The notes beneath the pieces were generated by a model. The model saw only the letters and a list, made by a program, of their open reading frames with translations, did not search any database and was not told where the DNA came from. This document shows, in pieces, positions 17,009 to 26,233 of a stretch of 50,383 bases of DNA (the first letter of the stretch is position 1; each line of letters starts with the position of its first letter). The DNA is from Acidobacteriaceae bacterium. Its GTDB lineage: Bacteria > Acidobacteriota > Terriglobia > Terriglobales > Acidobacteriaceae. The DNA lies in assembly GCA_003165005.1 (NCBI GenBank), contig PLSB01000068.1, forward strand, positions 1 through 50,383, read 5' to 3'. A program made the translations under genes and the position numbers.

Positions 17009-19264
17009 ATGTCTCTCGAACCTCAGGCGGGACCTCGACCGGGCCTGCCGGCTGACAACCAGTCGAGGATTCTTGCGATTGGCGAACGATCCATGATGGA
17101 TGTTTGGCGCGTGCTTACCAAGCGGCGCTATACCGTCCTGGTGGCGACCATTCTCTTGACTGCCCTGGCAATCTGGCACGCGTATAGGACGCCGCCGGTC
17201 TATGAAACTGCCTCGGCCATCGAAATCAAGCCCAGTTCGCTGAATAGCAGTTCCATGGCGCTGCAGGCCGACGAAGATACCGTCGCGTTGCAGACCGAAG
17301 TGGAAGTGATCCAGAGCGACTCGGTGCTCTTCCAGACCGCGCAGAGCATCGGCCTGATCCGTCTGGTTCGTCAAACTGAAGGTAAAGATACGGCTCAAGC
17401 GTCGGCGCCCGTCACGTCTCAGGAGCGCGGCGCGATGCTCGGCATCATGAAACAAGGGTTGTCCATTACGATCGTCCCCAATACGCGGATTCTTACGATT
17501 CGCTACCGGGGGACGAACCCGCAGCTGGCCGCGGCCATCGTCAATGGGCTGGTGGATACGTATTCCGACGAGGGCCTGAGGATCAGCTTCGAGCGCACGA
17601 CGCATGTGTCCGATTGGCTGGAAAGGCAGATCAACAATCTGAAGCAGGACGCTGCGGATGCGCAGCGCCAACTGGCCGATTATCAAAGGGCGCACAACAT
17701 CGTGGGCACGGATCAGAACTCGAATCTCACCCTGCAGACGCTCGAGAAGATCAGCACGGACCTGGACGATGCCGAGGCGGATCGCATCATGAAGGAAGCG
17801 CGCTTGCGCGACTTCAACGCCATGAAGCCCGACATGATGGCCCTGACGAGCGACGACCCAGCGCTGGCGACGCTCTATTCGCAGCTCACCGACCTCGAAA
17901 ATCAACGCGCGCAAATGGCGACCAAGCTCGGGCCCAAGCACCCTGCGATGCAGCAGATCGATTTCGAGATCGCCAAGGCTCAGGCGCAAATCAACAAGGA
18001 AGTGGATCTGGCGCGGCGCCAGGTGCAGGATGAATACCAGGCCGCAGTGCAACTGGAGGACGCGCTGCGCGGCCGCCTGGGGGCGCAGGAAGACGCGGCT
18101 TATAAACTCAACGAAGACGTGGCGCAATACTCCATGCTTCGCCACCAGGCCGAGCTGACCCGCAGTCTCTACGACACCTTGCAGACCAATCTCAAAGAAG
18201 CAACCATCAATGCGGGTATGGCCGCCGCCAACATTACGGTGATCGATCGCGCCGAGGTTCCGCTGGCTCCAATATCGCCGAAGAGGAGCAAGACCTCGCT
18301 GCTGGGATTGCTTGCGGGGCTGGTTATCGGATGCGTTCTGGCCTTTGCGATGGAATCGATCGACGACCGGCTGCGCACCTCGGAGGAGGTCGAGAATGCA
18401 TCGTCGCTGCCGTCGCTGGCGGCCATCCCGCATTTGGCGTCCGTGCCGGGATGGAAGAAAGGCGGAGGCAGGGAGGACGGATCTCCCGGATCCCCGCAGG
18501 CGCTGCAGCAGTTGGTTACCCTGTGGGATCCAAAGTCGAATGGCGCCGAAGCCTACCGGAGCATGCGCAGCGCCCTTTTGCTTTCCTCGATCGATAGCCC
18601 GCCGCGCGTCATTGTGATCACCAGCTCGTTCCCCTCGGAAGGCAAAACCACGACGGCGCTGAATCTTGCCATCGTGCTTGCGCAACGCGGCGAACGGGTT
18701 CTGCTGGTGGACGCCGACCTGCGCCGGGGAAGCCTGTATCACATCTTCGGGCTCCCCAATCAGGGCTTCGGCCTGTCTACGGTGCTCTCGCATCCGGGAG
18801 AGGATGCGGTCTTGCCGGCTCCGCTCCTTGAATTGCCGACGCTCTACGTTCTGCCAACCGGCCCGCGGCCGCCGAATCCGGCGGAGATGCTTTCCTCCAA
18901 TCGCATGGAGGAGCAGATGCGGGAGTGGGCGCTGCAGTTTGACAGAATCGTGGTCGACACCGCGCCGCTGCTTGCGGTATCCGATACCCAGGCGATGGCC
19001 GTGCGCGCCGATGCGGTGGTCCTGGTGGCGCGCGCGGGCGTAACCCGCAAGCGCGCCCTGATCCGGGCGCGCGATCTGCTGTGGCGCGTGAATGCGCCCG
19101 TGGCCGGCGTGGTCGTCAACGACGTCGACATGCGCCTGGAGAACTTCTATACCTACCGGTACGGCATGTACGCCAAGGATTATTGGTATGGATACGGATA
19201 TCGGCAGGGCACAACGTCTTCCAGCCGGGCCTACGGATACGAAGACGAGGAGAAGGGGGAATAA
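17009..19264 (+). CDS. Wzz-type chain-length determinant fused to BY-kinase (polysaccharide tyrosine autokinase)
   Basis: N-terminal Wzz domain, coiled region, Walker A ITSSFPSEGKTTTALNLA, VLLVDADLRRG, IVVDTAPLLAVSDTQ, C-terminal Tyr cluster YTYRYGMYAKDYWYGYGYRQ. ATG at 17009 preceded by GGTTAGGAG. Confidence 0.93.
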   Translation: MSLEPQAGPRPGLPADNQSRILAIGERSMMDVWRVLTKRRYTVLVATILLTALAIWHAYRTPPVYETASAIEIKPSSLNSSSMALQADEDTVALQTEVEVIQSDSVLFQTAQSIGLIRLVRQTEGKDTAQASAPVTSQERGAMLGIMKQGLSITIVPNTRILTIRYRGTNPQLAAAIVNGLVDTYSDEGLRISFERTTHVSDWLERQINNLKQDAADAQRQLADYQRAHNIVGTDQNSNLTLQTLEKISTDLDDAEADRIMKEARLRDFNAMKPDMMALTSDDPALATLYSQLTDLENQRAQMATKLGPKHPAMQQIDFEIAKAQAQINKEVDLARRQVQDEYQAAVQLEDALRGRLGAQEDAAYKLNEDVAQYSMLRHQAELTRSLYDTLQTNLKEATINAGMAAANITVIDRAEVPLAPISPKRSKTSLLGLLAGLVIGCVLAFAMESIDDRLRTSEEVENASSLPSLAAIPHLASVPGWKKGGGREDGSPGSPQALQQLVTLWDPKSNGAEAYRSMRSALLLSSIDSPPRVIVITSSFPSEGKTTTALNLAIVLAQRGERVLLVDADLRRGSLYHIFGLPNQGFGLSTVLSHPGEDAVLPAPLLELPTLYVLPTGPRPPNPAEMLSSNRMEEQMREWALQFDRIVVDTAPLLAVSDTQAMAVRADAVVLVARAGVTRKRALIRARDLLWRVNAPVAGVVVNDVDMRLENFYTYRYGMYAKDYWYGYGYRQGTTSSSRAYGYEDEEKGE

Positions 19265-19265
19265 C

Positions 19266-20207
19266 ATGGCGAAAAAACTGCTGCTCGCGATCGCGTCTTG
19301 CTGCCTGATGCTCGCGCCATCGATGGCGGGGTTCGCCCAGCAAGCGGACAATTCCCCCAGCAATGCCGCGCCGCCCCTGAGGATCGGCTCGGGGGATCTG
19401 ATTGAAGTCACCATGTTCGAGAATCCCGATCTGTCCGGCCCCTACCGGGTCGATCAGAACGGCGACGTTGCCGTCTCTCTCGTCGGCCACCTGCATGTGG
19501 CCGGTTTGACGGCGGATGAGGCGGGAGCGGCGATCGAGAAGCGCTATGTCGAGGATCAGATCCTGTTGCCGGCCGGCGCTCACGCTACCGTGTTTATTGC
19601 CGAGTATGCGACGCAGGGCATCACCGTAAGCGGAGAAGTAAAATCTCCCGGAGTGTATCCCGCTTTGGGGGTGCGCAAGTTGCACAATCTGATCGTTGCG
19701 GCGGGCGGCGTCACGCTGACGGCGGCGTCGCAGGTGATCGTTACGCGCAAAGACGACCCTGAGCATCCCCTGACGGTGGACTACAACCCCGAGGCCCTCA
19801 AGCCGGTCATCCCCGACATGCAGATCTTTCCCGGCGATTCGATTCTGGTTCCGCGGGCGGGCATCATCTATATCATCGGCAACGTGCAGCGCGCCGGGGG
19901 GATCGTGCTGGATGGCCGCAACCAGTTGACGGTGGAAGAAGCCATGGCGCTTGCCGGCGGCGGCAGTCACGACCCCGATTTGAAGCACGTGCAACTGGTG
20001 CGCACCCTGGATGACGGCAGAAAAGAAGCGATTACCATTCCCGTGAATCTGATCCTGAAAGGCCGGGCTCCCGACGTGGCCTTGAAGGATGGAGATATTC
20101 TGTACGTCCCGACGAACAATGTGAGAATGGTGACGATACAAGCCATCAACGACATGGTCAGCATGGCGACCGGATACGTACTCTTCCGAGCCACCGCCAA
20201 CCAATAA
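19266..20207 (+). CDS. Wza-like polysaccharide export protein (Poly_export + SLBB)
   Basis: Signal peptide then LRIGSGDLIEVTMFENPDLSGPYRVDQNGDVAVSLVGHLHVAGLTADEA and ITVSGEVKSPGVYPALGVRKLHNLIVAAGG. Confidence 0.92.
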   Translation: MAKKLLLAIASCCLMLAPSMAGFAQQADNSPSNAAPPLRIGSGDLIEVTMFENPDLSGPYRVDQNGDVAVSLVGHLHVAGLTADEAGAAIEKRYVEDQILLPAGAHATVFIAEYATQGITVSGEVKSPGVYPALGVRKLHNLIVAAGGVTLTAASQVIVTRKDDPEHPLTVDYNPEALKPVIPDMQIFPGDSILVPRAGIIYIIGNVQRAGGIVLDGRNQLTVEEAMALAGGGSHDPDLKHVQLVRTLDDGRKEAITIPVNLILKGRAPDVALKDGDILYVPTNNVRMVTIQAINDMVSMATGYVLFRATANQ

Positions 20208-20340
20208 CCAGTGATGAGTGGCAAGTGATTAGTGGCTAGTGGTAAGCAATCAGTGGCAAATGCAGAGCCTGCCGGTTAAGACTGATTTCTGACCGCGAAC
20301 CGCTGACCATCGATAACTGACCACTAACTACGAACAACTT
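20208..20340. repeat. Degenerate AGTGG-type repeats in inverted halves
   Basis: Left half: GTGATGAGTGGCAAGTGATTAGTGGCTAGTGGTAAGCAATCAGTGG. Right half carries complementary-type units: CTGATTTCTGACCGCGAACCGCTGACCATCGATAACTGACCACTAACTA. Confidence 0.55.
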
Positions 20341-21285
20341 ATGGACGAAAAGCCAGCTGCGGCGCCCCGGCGGGGCATTTATCTGGTGGCCAGCCGGCGC
20401 AGCCAAGCCGAGTGCAACAATCTGATCGCTTCCATCCGCCGTTGCGGCTGCCGTCTGCCCATCCATGTCATACCATTCGACGAAAGCCCGGCGGTCCTCG
20501 ACAAGCGGTGGGATGGAGTGGCGCCGTTGTCGATGGCCGATTTTCCGGCCGAGGGGCGCGAGTTTTTCAATGAGCTCAAGCGCCGGCACCGGCAATGTCA
20601 CCCAGGGCTTCTGCGCAGGTTTCTCTCGTGGTTTGGCGAGTTCGACGAGTTTCTCTACTCGGATAACGACGTGGTCGCGTTGATGAACTGGGAGGAGTTG
20701 TTCCCCTGGCTCGAAGACCAGGACCTGGTGCACGCGGACTGCGAATTCACCACCGGCGGCAGATTCAACCTGCGCGAGCCGCGCCGCTTTGAAGAGCTGA
20801 TGGGCGCTGGGTCGCTCGAAGCCGCGATGACTTCGGGGCATTTTCTGTGCCGCAGATCGCCTCGTCATCCTGTTGATCTGCTCCAAGGGCTCGCCTGGAT
20901 GGAATCCCACCGCGACCTGCTTATCTGGCAGGATCAGGTGCTTCTGCACGTAACGCTTCTGGTTGCCGAATGGCGGGTGCTGAATCTTTGCAAGCCGCCG
21001 CACAACTGGGCGTCGTCGTGGGCGGGCGATTACCAGGACGTTCTCGAACTGGTGCGCACCATTCAGGTGGAGCGCCGGCCCATCAGCCACATGCATTACT
21101 CGGGCAAGATCGGAGCCGGCACACGGCCGATCGACGAACTGCTCTGGTCGAGCCTGACGGCGAAGGAGCGCAATCGCAAGCTGTTGTGGGCGCTTTTGCG
21201 GCAGGCGTCAGGCGGCGAGGCGCTGGCCCGCCAGATGAGCCGGGCCGAGCGGAAGATCAAGCAGCTCGCGAAGCATGGAGAGTAG
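20341..21285 (+). CDS. Putative nucleotide-sugar glycosyltransferase-like protein (family unclear)
   Basis: EFLYSDNDVVALMNWEELFPWLEDQDLVHADCE resembles GT-A DxD regions; lies between wza-like and GT4 genes. Confidence 0.6.
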   Translation: MDEKPAAAPRRGIYLVASRRSQAECNNLIASIRRCGCRLPIHVIPFDESPAVLDKRWDGVAPLSMADFPAEGREFFNELKRRHRQCHPGLLRRFLSWFGEFDEFLYSDNDVVALMNWEELFPWLEDQDLVHADCEFTTGGRFNLREPRRFEELMGAGSLEAAMTSGHFLCRRSPRHPVDLLQGLAWMESHRDLLIWQDQVLLHVTLLVAEWRVLNLCKPPHNWASSWAGDYQDVLELVRTIQVERRPISHMHYSGKIGAGTRPIDELLWSSLTAKERNRKLLWALLRQASGGEALARQMSRAERKIKQLAKHGE

Positions 21286-21417
21286 CGTGTGCCAGGAAGG
21301 GAGGACGAGCGTCTCGTCCTGCTCCGCTTGCCGAATTACTCCTTCAGGTAGGCTTTGTAACAGTCCCCCACTGCCGCCTCCGGCCCGCGCATGACCTTTG
21401 ATTGCCGCCCGGAGCCG

Positions 21418-21462
21418 GTCTAGCTCCGCTAACCCCGCTAGCTCCGCTAGCACCGCTGCTTC
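21418..21462. repeat. Imperfect 9-bp tandem repeat (about 5 units)
   Basis: (GTCTAGCTC)(CGCTAACCC)(CGCTAGCTC)(CGCTAGCAC)(CGCTGCTTC). Confidence 0.65.
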
Positions 21463-21474
21463 CAATCTGCGAAA

Positions 21475-22584
21475 ATGGCCGGACACCGTCAGCTCATTCA
21501 GGTTGTTCCGCGGCTCCTGCCCGCGCGCTGCGGGGTCAGCGATCATGCCATCGCCCTGGCCGCGGAGCTGAGGACAAGCTGCGGCATCGACTCCGCGTTT
21601 GTGGTCCTGAACTCGGACGAACGATGCGATCTTCCGTATTCCATCACGCATTGCGCGCCGCATCGGTTGCTGGAGGCCTGCCAGGCTTTGAGCGGGAATC
21701 GGCCGGCGGCGATCCTGGTTCACCTAAGCGGCTATGGATACTCGGCCGACGGAGCGCCCAGCCTGCTTGCCGAGGCGCTCGAACGAGTGAAAGCCGGCGG
21801 CCGCTTTCACCTTGCAGTTTATTTTCATGAGCTGTTTGCCGGCGGCATGCCATGGACTTCGGCATTCTGGTTTGCCGAGCGGCAGAAGCGCGCGTATCGC
21901 AGGATCGCCAGAACGTGCGATCTGGCCGTGACCAATGCGCGCGTTTTCGCAAGCTGGCTGGAACGGCAAATCGTCACGCCCATCCAATGTATGCCGGTTT
22001 TCTCCCAGGTTGGCGAGGCGGACGAGAGCCTTCCCTTTGCCGGCCGCGATCCGGCGATGGCGGTTTTTGGCCTTGCCGGAACCAGGCAAAGAGTCTACGG
22101 GGAGCTCGACAAGCTGGGCGACACACTCGAGAGGCTGGGAGTCCGGGAGATTGCAGACATCGGTCCTCCCTGTGAAACTCCTCGCGAAGTAAAGCGCATT
22201 CCGGTCGAGCGCGCGGGCGTGCTGGCCGCCGCGGAGATCGACCGGCAGCTTTCGCGAACGGCCTTTGGCTATCTCGCCTATCCGCCCAATTGCCTGGCAA
22301 AATCGGGCGTCTTCGCCGCATACGCGGCACACGGAGTCATTCCTGTGATTGCCCAGCATTTTCGTGGAGAATTCGACGGGCTGAGGGACGGAGTGCATGT
22401 TTTGAGTCCGCAAACCGCAAGAGCGATTGCGCCGGCCGGGCTTGAGGAGTGCTCGCGGGCCGCATGGCGCTGGTACTCGGGACACAGATTGCGCGATCAC
22501 GCGGCGATCTACGATCGCTGGCTCGCTCGGGCGGATGGGGCGGGGCAAATCGCGGAGTCAGGCGCAGAGCGGGAACATGAATAA
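21475..22584 (+). CDS. GT4-like glycosyltransferase
   Basis: IQVVPRLLPARCGVSDHAIALAAEL; LAVTNARVFASWLER; GT-B-like KSGVFAAYAAHGVIPVI. Confidence 0.65.
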   Translation: MAGHRQLIQVVPRLLPARCGVSDHAIALAAELRTSCGIDSAFVVLNSDERCDLPYSITHCAPHRLLEACQALSGNRPAAILVHLSGYGYSADGAPSLLAEALERVKAGGRFHLAVYFHELFAGGMPWTSAFWFAERQKRAYRRIARTCDLAVTNARVFASWLERQIVTPIQCMPVFSQVGEADESLPFAGRDPAMAVFGLAGTRQRVYGELDKLGDTLERLGVREIADIGPPCETPREVKRIPVERAGVLAAAEIDRQLSRTAFGYLAYPPNCLAKSGVFAAYAAHGVIPVIAQHFRGEFDGLRDGVHVLSPQTARAIAPAGLEECSRAAWRWYSGHRLRDHAAIYDRWLARADGAGQIAESGAEREHE

Positions 22585-23821
22585 GCCTCGCATCCTGCTC
22601 TCGCACCCGACCGGCAACCAGAACGTGCGCAATGCTGTGGCCAGCCTTGCCGAGCGCGAGATGCTGGCGGAGTTCTGGACCACGGTGGCGTGGAATGCGC
22701 ACTCGGGCTGGAACCGGCTGCTGCCGTCCGGGATGCGAACGCTGCTGGAACGGCGCGCGTATCCGGATGTACCCAGAGAGCGCATACGGTGCGTTCCCTC
22801 AAGAGAGTTGATTCGCCTGGGCGCCGGGTCGACGCCCTTGAACCGGCTTCTGACCTCCGGCGAGCGGCCGTTCTCGATCATTGGCGTCTACCGGCACTTC
22901 GATGGCAAGGTGGCGCGGCGCGTCGGCAGCTTGCGTCCCGATGCGGTGTATGGCTATGAAGGGGGCGCGCTTGAAACCTTTCGCGAGGCCAGGCGGCTGG
23001 GCATCAAGACGATTTACGAACAGACCAGCAGCTATTGGTACTGGGTGCGCGATCTGCTGAAGCAGGAAGCCGAGCGCAGCCCGGCATGGCTTGGACTGCT
23101 TCCCAACCTCGCCGATTCCGCGGAGCACTTGCGGTGGAAGGATGAAGAGCTTTCCCTGGCGGATACCATTTTTGTCGCCAGCGAACACGTGCGGCGGACG
23201 CTGGCGGGCGCTGTTCCCGAGGAAAAAATCCGCGTGGTGCGTTACGGAGCTCCAGAGATCCGCCGTCGCGAGCGGATGGCAACCGATCCGGCGCGGCCGT
23301 TACGCGTCCTGTTTGTGGGCGTACTGGTGCAGCACAAGGGAATCGGTTATCTGCTGGATGCGATCGATCGGCTCGGTTCTCAAGTTGAGCTTACGCTGGT
23401 AGGAAGACGGTTCCAGCCGCATTCCCGCGTGGATGAAGCCTGCCGCCGCTGGCGCTGGTTCGAGACGCTTTCGCACGGTCAGGTGCTGGATGTGATGATG
23501 GAATCGGACGTTCTGGTGCTGCCCTCGCTCGGCGAAGGATTTGGCCTGGTGGTCGCCGAGGCATTGGCCTGCGGCCTGCCGGCGATCATTACGCCCAACG
23601 TGGGCGCGAGCGATTTGATCCATGACGGACAGGAGGGTTTTGTGGTGCCCGTTTGTTCCGCGGACGCGATTGCCGAGCGGTTAGAGACGCTCGATCGTGA
23701 CCGGGAGTTGCTGGCGGCGATGTCGCGCCACGCGCAGGCCACGGCCGCGGGAAACTCCTGGGCGAGTTATCGCGCCAACTTTGCAGAGACATTGGGGGCC
23801 GTCGTCGCGTGCCAGTCCTAA
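22577..23821 (+). CDS. GT4-family glycosyltransferase
   Basis: VLFVGVLVQHKGIGYLLDAIDRLGSQVELTLVGRRF; VLVLPSLGEGFGLVVAEALACGLPAIITPNVGASDLI. ATG 22577 overlaps the preceding stop. Confidence 0.88.
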   Translation: MNKPRILLSHPTGNQNVRNAVASLAEREMLAEFWTTVAWNAHSGWNRLLPSGMRTLLERRAYPDVPRERIRCVPSRELIRLGAGSTPLNRLLTSGERPFSIIGVYRHFDGKVARRVGSLRPDAVYGYEGGALETFREARRLGIKTIYEQTSSYWYWVRDLLKQEAERSPAWLGLLPNLADSAEHLRWKDEELSLADTIFVASEHVRRTLAGAVPEEKIRVVRYGAPEIRRRERMATDPARPLRVLFVGVLVQHKGIGYLLDAIDRLGSQVELTLVGRRFQPHSRVDEACRRWRWFETLSHGQVLDVMMESDVLVLPSLGEGFGLVVAEALACGLPAIITPNVGASDLIHDGQEGFVVPVCSADAIAERLETLDRDRELLAAMSRHAQATAAGNSWASYRANFAETLGAVVACQS

Positions 23822-23850
23822 GACAAGCTCCGGCAAGACAGCACAGCAAA

Positions 23851-25218
23851 ATGCCTATGCTGAAAAAGCTCTTTTGGGCATATTTTCTGCTGCTGATCTT
23901 CGAAGGCGCGCTGCGCAAGTGGATTGTGCCGGGGCTATCGGCGCCCTTGCTGCTGATTCGCGACCCCTTGGGATTGCTGATCCTGATCGAGGCCTTCCGC
24001 ACTTATAAGTGGCCCGATAAGTGGTCGGGAGTCGCCGGCTTTCTGGCGGTTGCTGTGCTGTCTCTGTGCGCGGTGCAATTGATCGTACTAAGTAACCCGT
24101 GGGCCGCGGCACTCTACGGAGTGCGTTCCTATCTTCTGGCCTTTCCCGTGGCCTTTGTCATGGGAGAGAATCTTACCGCCGAGGACCTGCGCAAGTTCGG
24201 CCTCTGCACGCTTTGGATTCTGCTGCCGATGACGGCCCTGGAGGTTGCGCAGTACATGGCGCCTCCCAGCTCGTTCCTCAACAAAGGGGCCTACGAGGGC
24301 GGCGGTCAACTTTACTATGTCGCGACCCATTCCAGAGCTTCCGGAACTTTCAGTTTTGTCGCCGGACCGACGAATTATGTCCCGTTGGCGGCGGCATTCA
24401 TCCTATACGGCCTGCTGAACGAGCGGATCGCCAGGAAGTGGCTGCTATGGGCGGCGACCGGAGCGGCATTTCTTTCGATTCCGATGATCGGGGCCCGCAC
24501 CGTGGTATTCGAACTTGCCGGTGTGGTTGCCTGCATGGGAGTTGCCGCGCTCCTGGGAGCCACCCAGTTAACCAAGGTGTTCAAGATCGCCGCGCCCGTC
24601 ATGGCAGTGTTTTTGCTGGTCTCGCTGCTGCCGATCTTCTCGAGAGCCGCCCTCTCTTTTGAAGCGCGCTTTACAGAGGCCAACCAGATTGAGGGAGGCA
24701 GCGCGCGGCAGGCCGTGGCGAACCGCGCGTTTGTGCCCTTGGAGTATCAGCTTGAAAACGCCGACTACTCAAAGAATCCGGTCGGCATCGGGATGGGCAG
24801 GGGCGCTGCGGCAATCTCGAAGCTGATGTCCGGAGAGGTGACGTTCGTAACCGGAGAAGGCGAACTGGGCCGCGTGATGACCGAGCTCGGTCCGATTCCG
24901 GGCGTTAGCTTCATGCTGTTTCGGTTGTTGCTCGCCGTATTCCTTCTGGTGCAAGCGCTGGCCGCGGCGCGCAAGCATGAACCGCTCGCCTTGCTGCTGG
25001 CTCCTCTGACGGTGACCTCTGTAGTGTTTAGCGTTTGCGAGCAGCCTACGGAACAGGGATTTTTGGTGATCGGCATTGCCTTTACTCTGGCCGCGCTGAA
25101 ATTGCCCAAACGAAAGACTCTAGCAACGCCTGCCCGGAATCTCCGGCGCATGCCCGTGCGTTACAGCATGAGAAAGCCTGGACAAACAGATCCTGACGCC
25201 GGCAATTCTTTTGCGTGA
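23851..25218 (+). CDS. O-antigen polymerase/ligase-like (Wzy-type) membrane protein
   Basis: Multiple TM segments, GTFSFVAGPTNYVPLAAAFILYGLL, large hydrophilic loop before ELGPIPGVSFMLFRLLLAV. Confidence 0.75.
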   Translation: MPMLKKLFWAYFLLLIFEGALRKWIVPGLSAPLLLIRDPLGLLILIEAFRTYKWPDKWSGVAGFLAVAVLSLCAVQLIVLSNPWAAALYGVRSYLLAFPVAFVMGENLTAEDLRKFGLCTLWILLPMTALEVAQYMAPPSSFLNKGAYEGGGQLYYVATHSRASGTFSFVAGPTNYVPLAAAFILYGLLNERIARKWLLWAATGAAFLSIPMIGARTVVFELAGVVACMGVAALLGATQLTKVFKIAAPVMAVFLLVSLLPIFSRAALSFEARFTEANQIEGGSARQAVANRAFVPLEYQLENADYSKNPVGIGMGRGAAAISKLMSGEVTFVTGEGELGRVMTELGPIPGVSFMLFRLLLAVFLLVQALAAARKHEPLALLLAPLTVTSVVFSVCEQPTEQGFLVIGIAFTLAALKLPKRKTLATPARNLRRMPVRYSMRKPGQTDPDAGNSFA

Positions 25219-26165
25219 ATGCCCTGGACGCTGAGGACAATGCTTCTGTGAATTACGAGAACACGGCGCCTGCCCACCGGCATTCCCTTTCGGTCGGCGT
25301 TCTGGTGTTGAATTACAACACGTGGGATCTTGCGCTCCGGGCGCTCGATGCGGCGATTCGCCTGGAGGCCGGCAACGTAACCGAGTACGTGTTGTTCGAC
25401 GATGGATCGGCTTGCCCGCCGCCCAGGGAGATCGACAGCCGCATCGGGTTGAATCGGGGAGAATCGAATCGCGGCTTTGGGCGCGCATTGCCCGTGGCGT
25501 TCGCCGCCATGAAGAGCGATATCGTGGTGCTCTTCGACTCCGATGCGTATCCCTTGACGCCCTTTGCCGCGAAGGTGCGCGAGCATTTCGAACAGGATTC
25601 CCGGCTGGGTCAACTGGGGTTTCGCGCCCGGGATGAAAACGGATCGCAGACGGAGTCGTACCTGAACGAACCGACGCAATGGAGCCTGATCCTGGGCCAG
25701 GCGCTCTATGCGCGGTTGAGGACGAAGGCGCCCCAGCCCGATCGGTTGTGCGTCATTACCGGCTGCATGGCGACGCGCGCCGTGGCCTACGCCGAGGTGG
25801 GCGGATTCGATGCCGAGTTCGATTTCCTCGATGTCGACGTGGACTATAGCATCAGGCTGCGCCGCAGCGGCTGGAAGGTCGAAGTCGATCCCGCGATCGA
25901 AGTTTTTCACGTGGGGGGCGGGACGCCCCAGTTGATGCGGCATCGGGTTCTGCACTTCTACAAGAGCCGTTGGCGTCTGCTGCGCAAGCACGGACTGATA
26001 CCCAGCCCGCGCCTGGCCCGAGTCTTCATCCTGGCCCGGCTCACGTGCGAAAAGGCCATTCTCGAAATCTTCGGCCGCTTTCTGTTTTCCAATGCCGAGG
26101 TTCGCGACGACAAGATTCTCGGCCGCAAGGAACTGCTGGCTTACTGCCGCGCCAACTTTCGCTAG
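25215..26165 (+). CDS. GT2-family glycosyltransferase
   Basis: VGVLVLNYNTWDLALRALDAAI; DIVVLFDSDAYPL; AYAEVGGFDAEFDFLDVDVDYSIRLRRSGWKVEVDP; GTGA overlap with the previous gene. Confidence 0.88.
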   Translation: MNALDAEDNASVNYENTAPAHRHSLSVGVLVLNYNTWDLALRALDAAIRLEAGNVTEYVLFDDGSACPPPREIDSRIGLNRGESNRGFGRALPVAFAAMKSDIVVLFDSDAYPLTPFAAKVREHFEQDSRLGQLGFRARDENGSQTESYLNEPTQWSLILGQALYARLRTKAPQPDRLCVITGCMATRAVAYAEVGGFDAEFDFLDVDVDYSIRLRRSGWKVEVDPAIEVFHVGGGTPQLMRHRVLHFYKSRWRLLRKHGLIPSPRLARVFILARLTCEKAILEIFGRFLFSNAEVRDDKILGRKELLAYCRANFR

Positions 26166-26233
26166 CCGGAAACCACGCATGCGGGCCTTACCCAGCTCGT
26201 CTGCAGGATACACGTGAGGTACGAGGTGACAGC

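Noticed and set aside
16997-19414. 805-aa minus-strand ORF
   Set aside because: Mirror ORF antisense to the clearly coding BY-kinase; Arg/His/Gln-rich translation typical of high-GC antisense frames.
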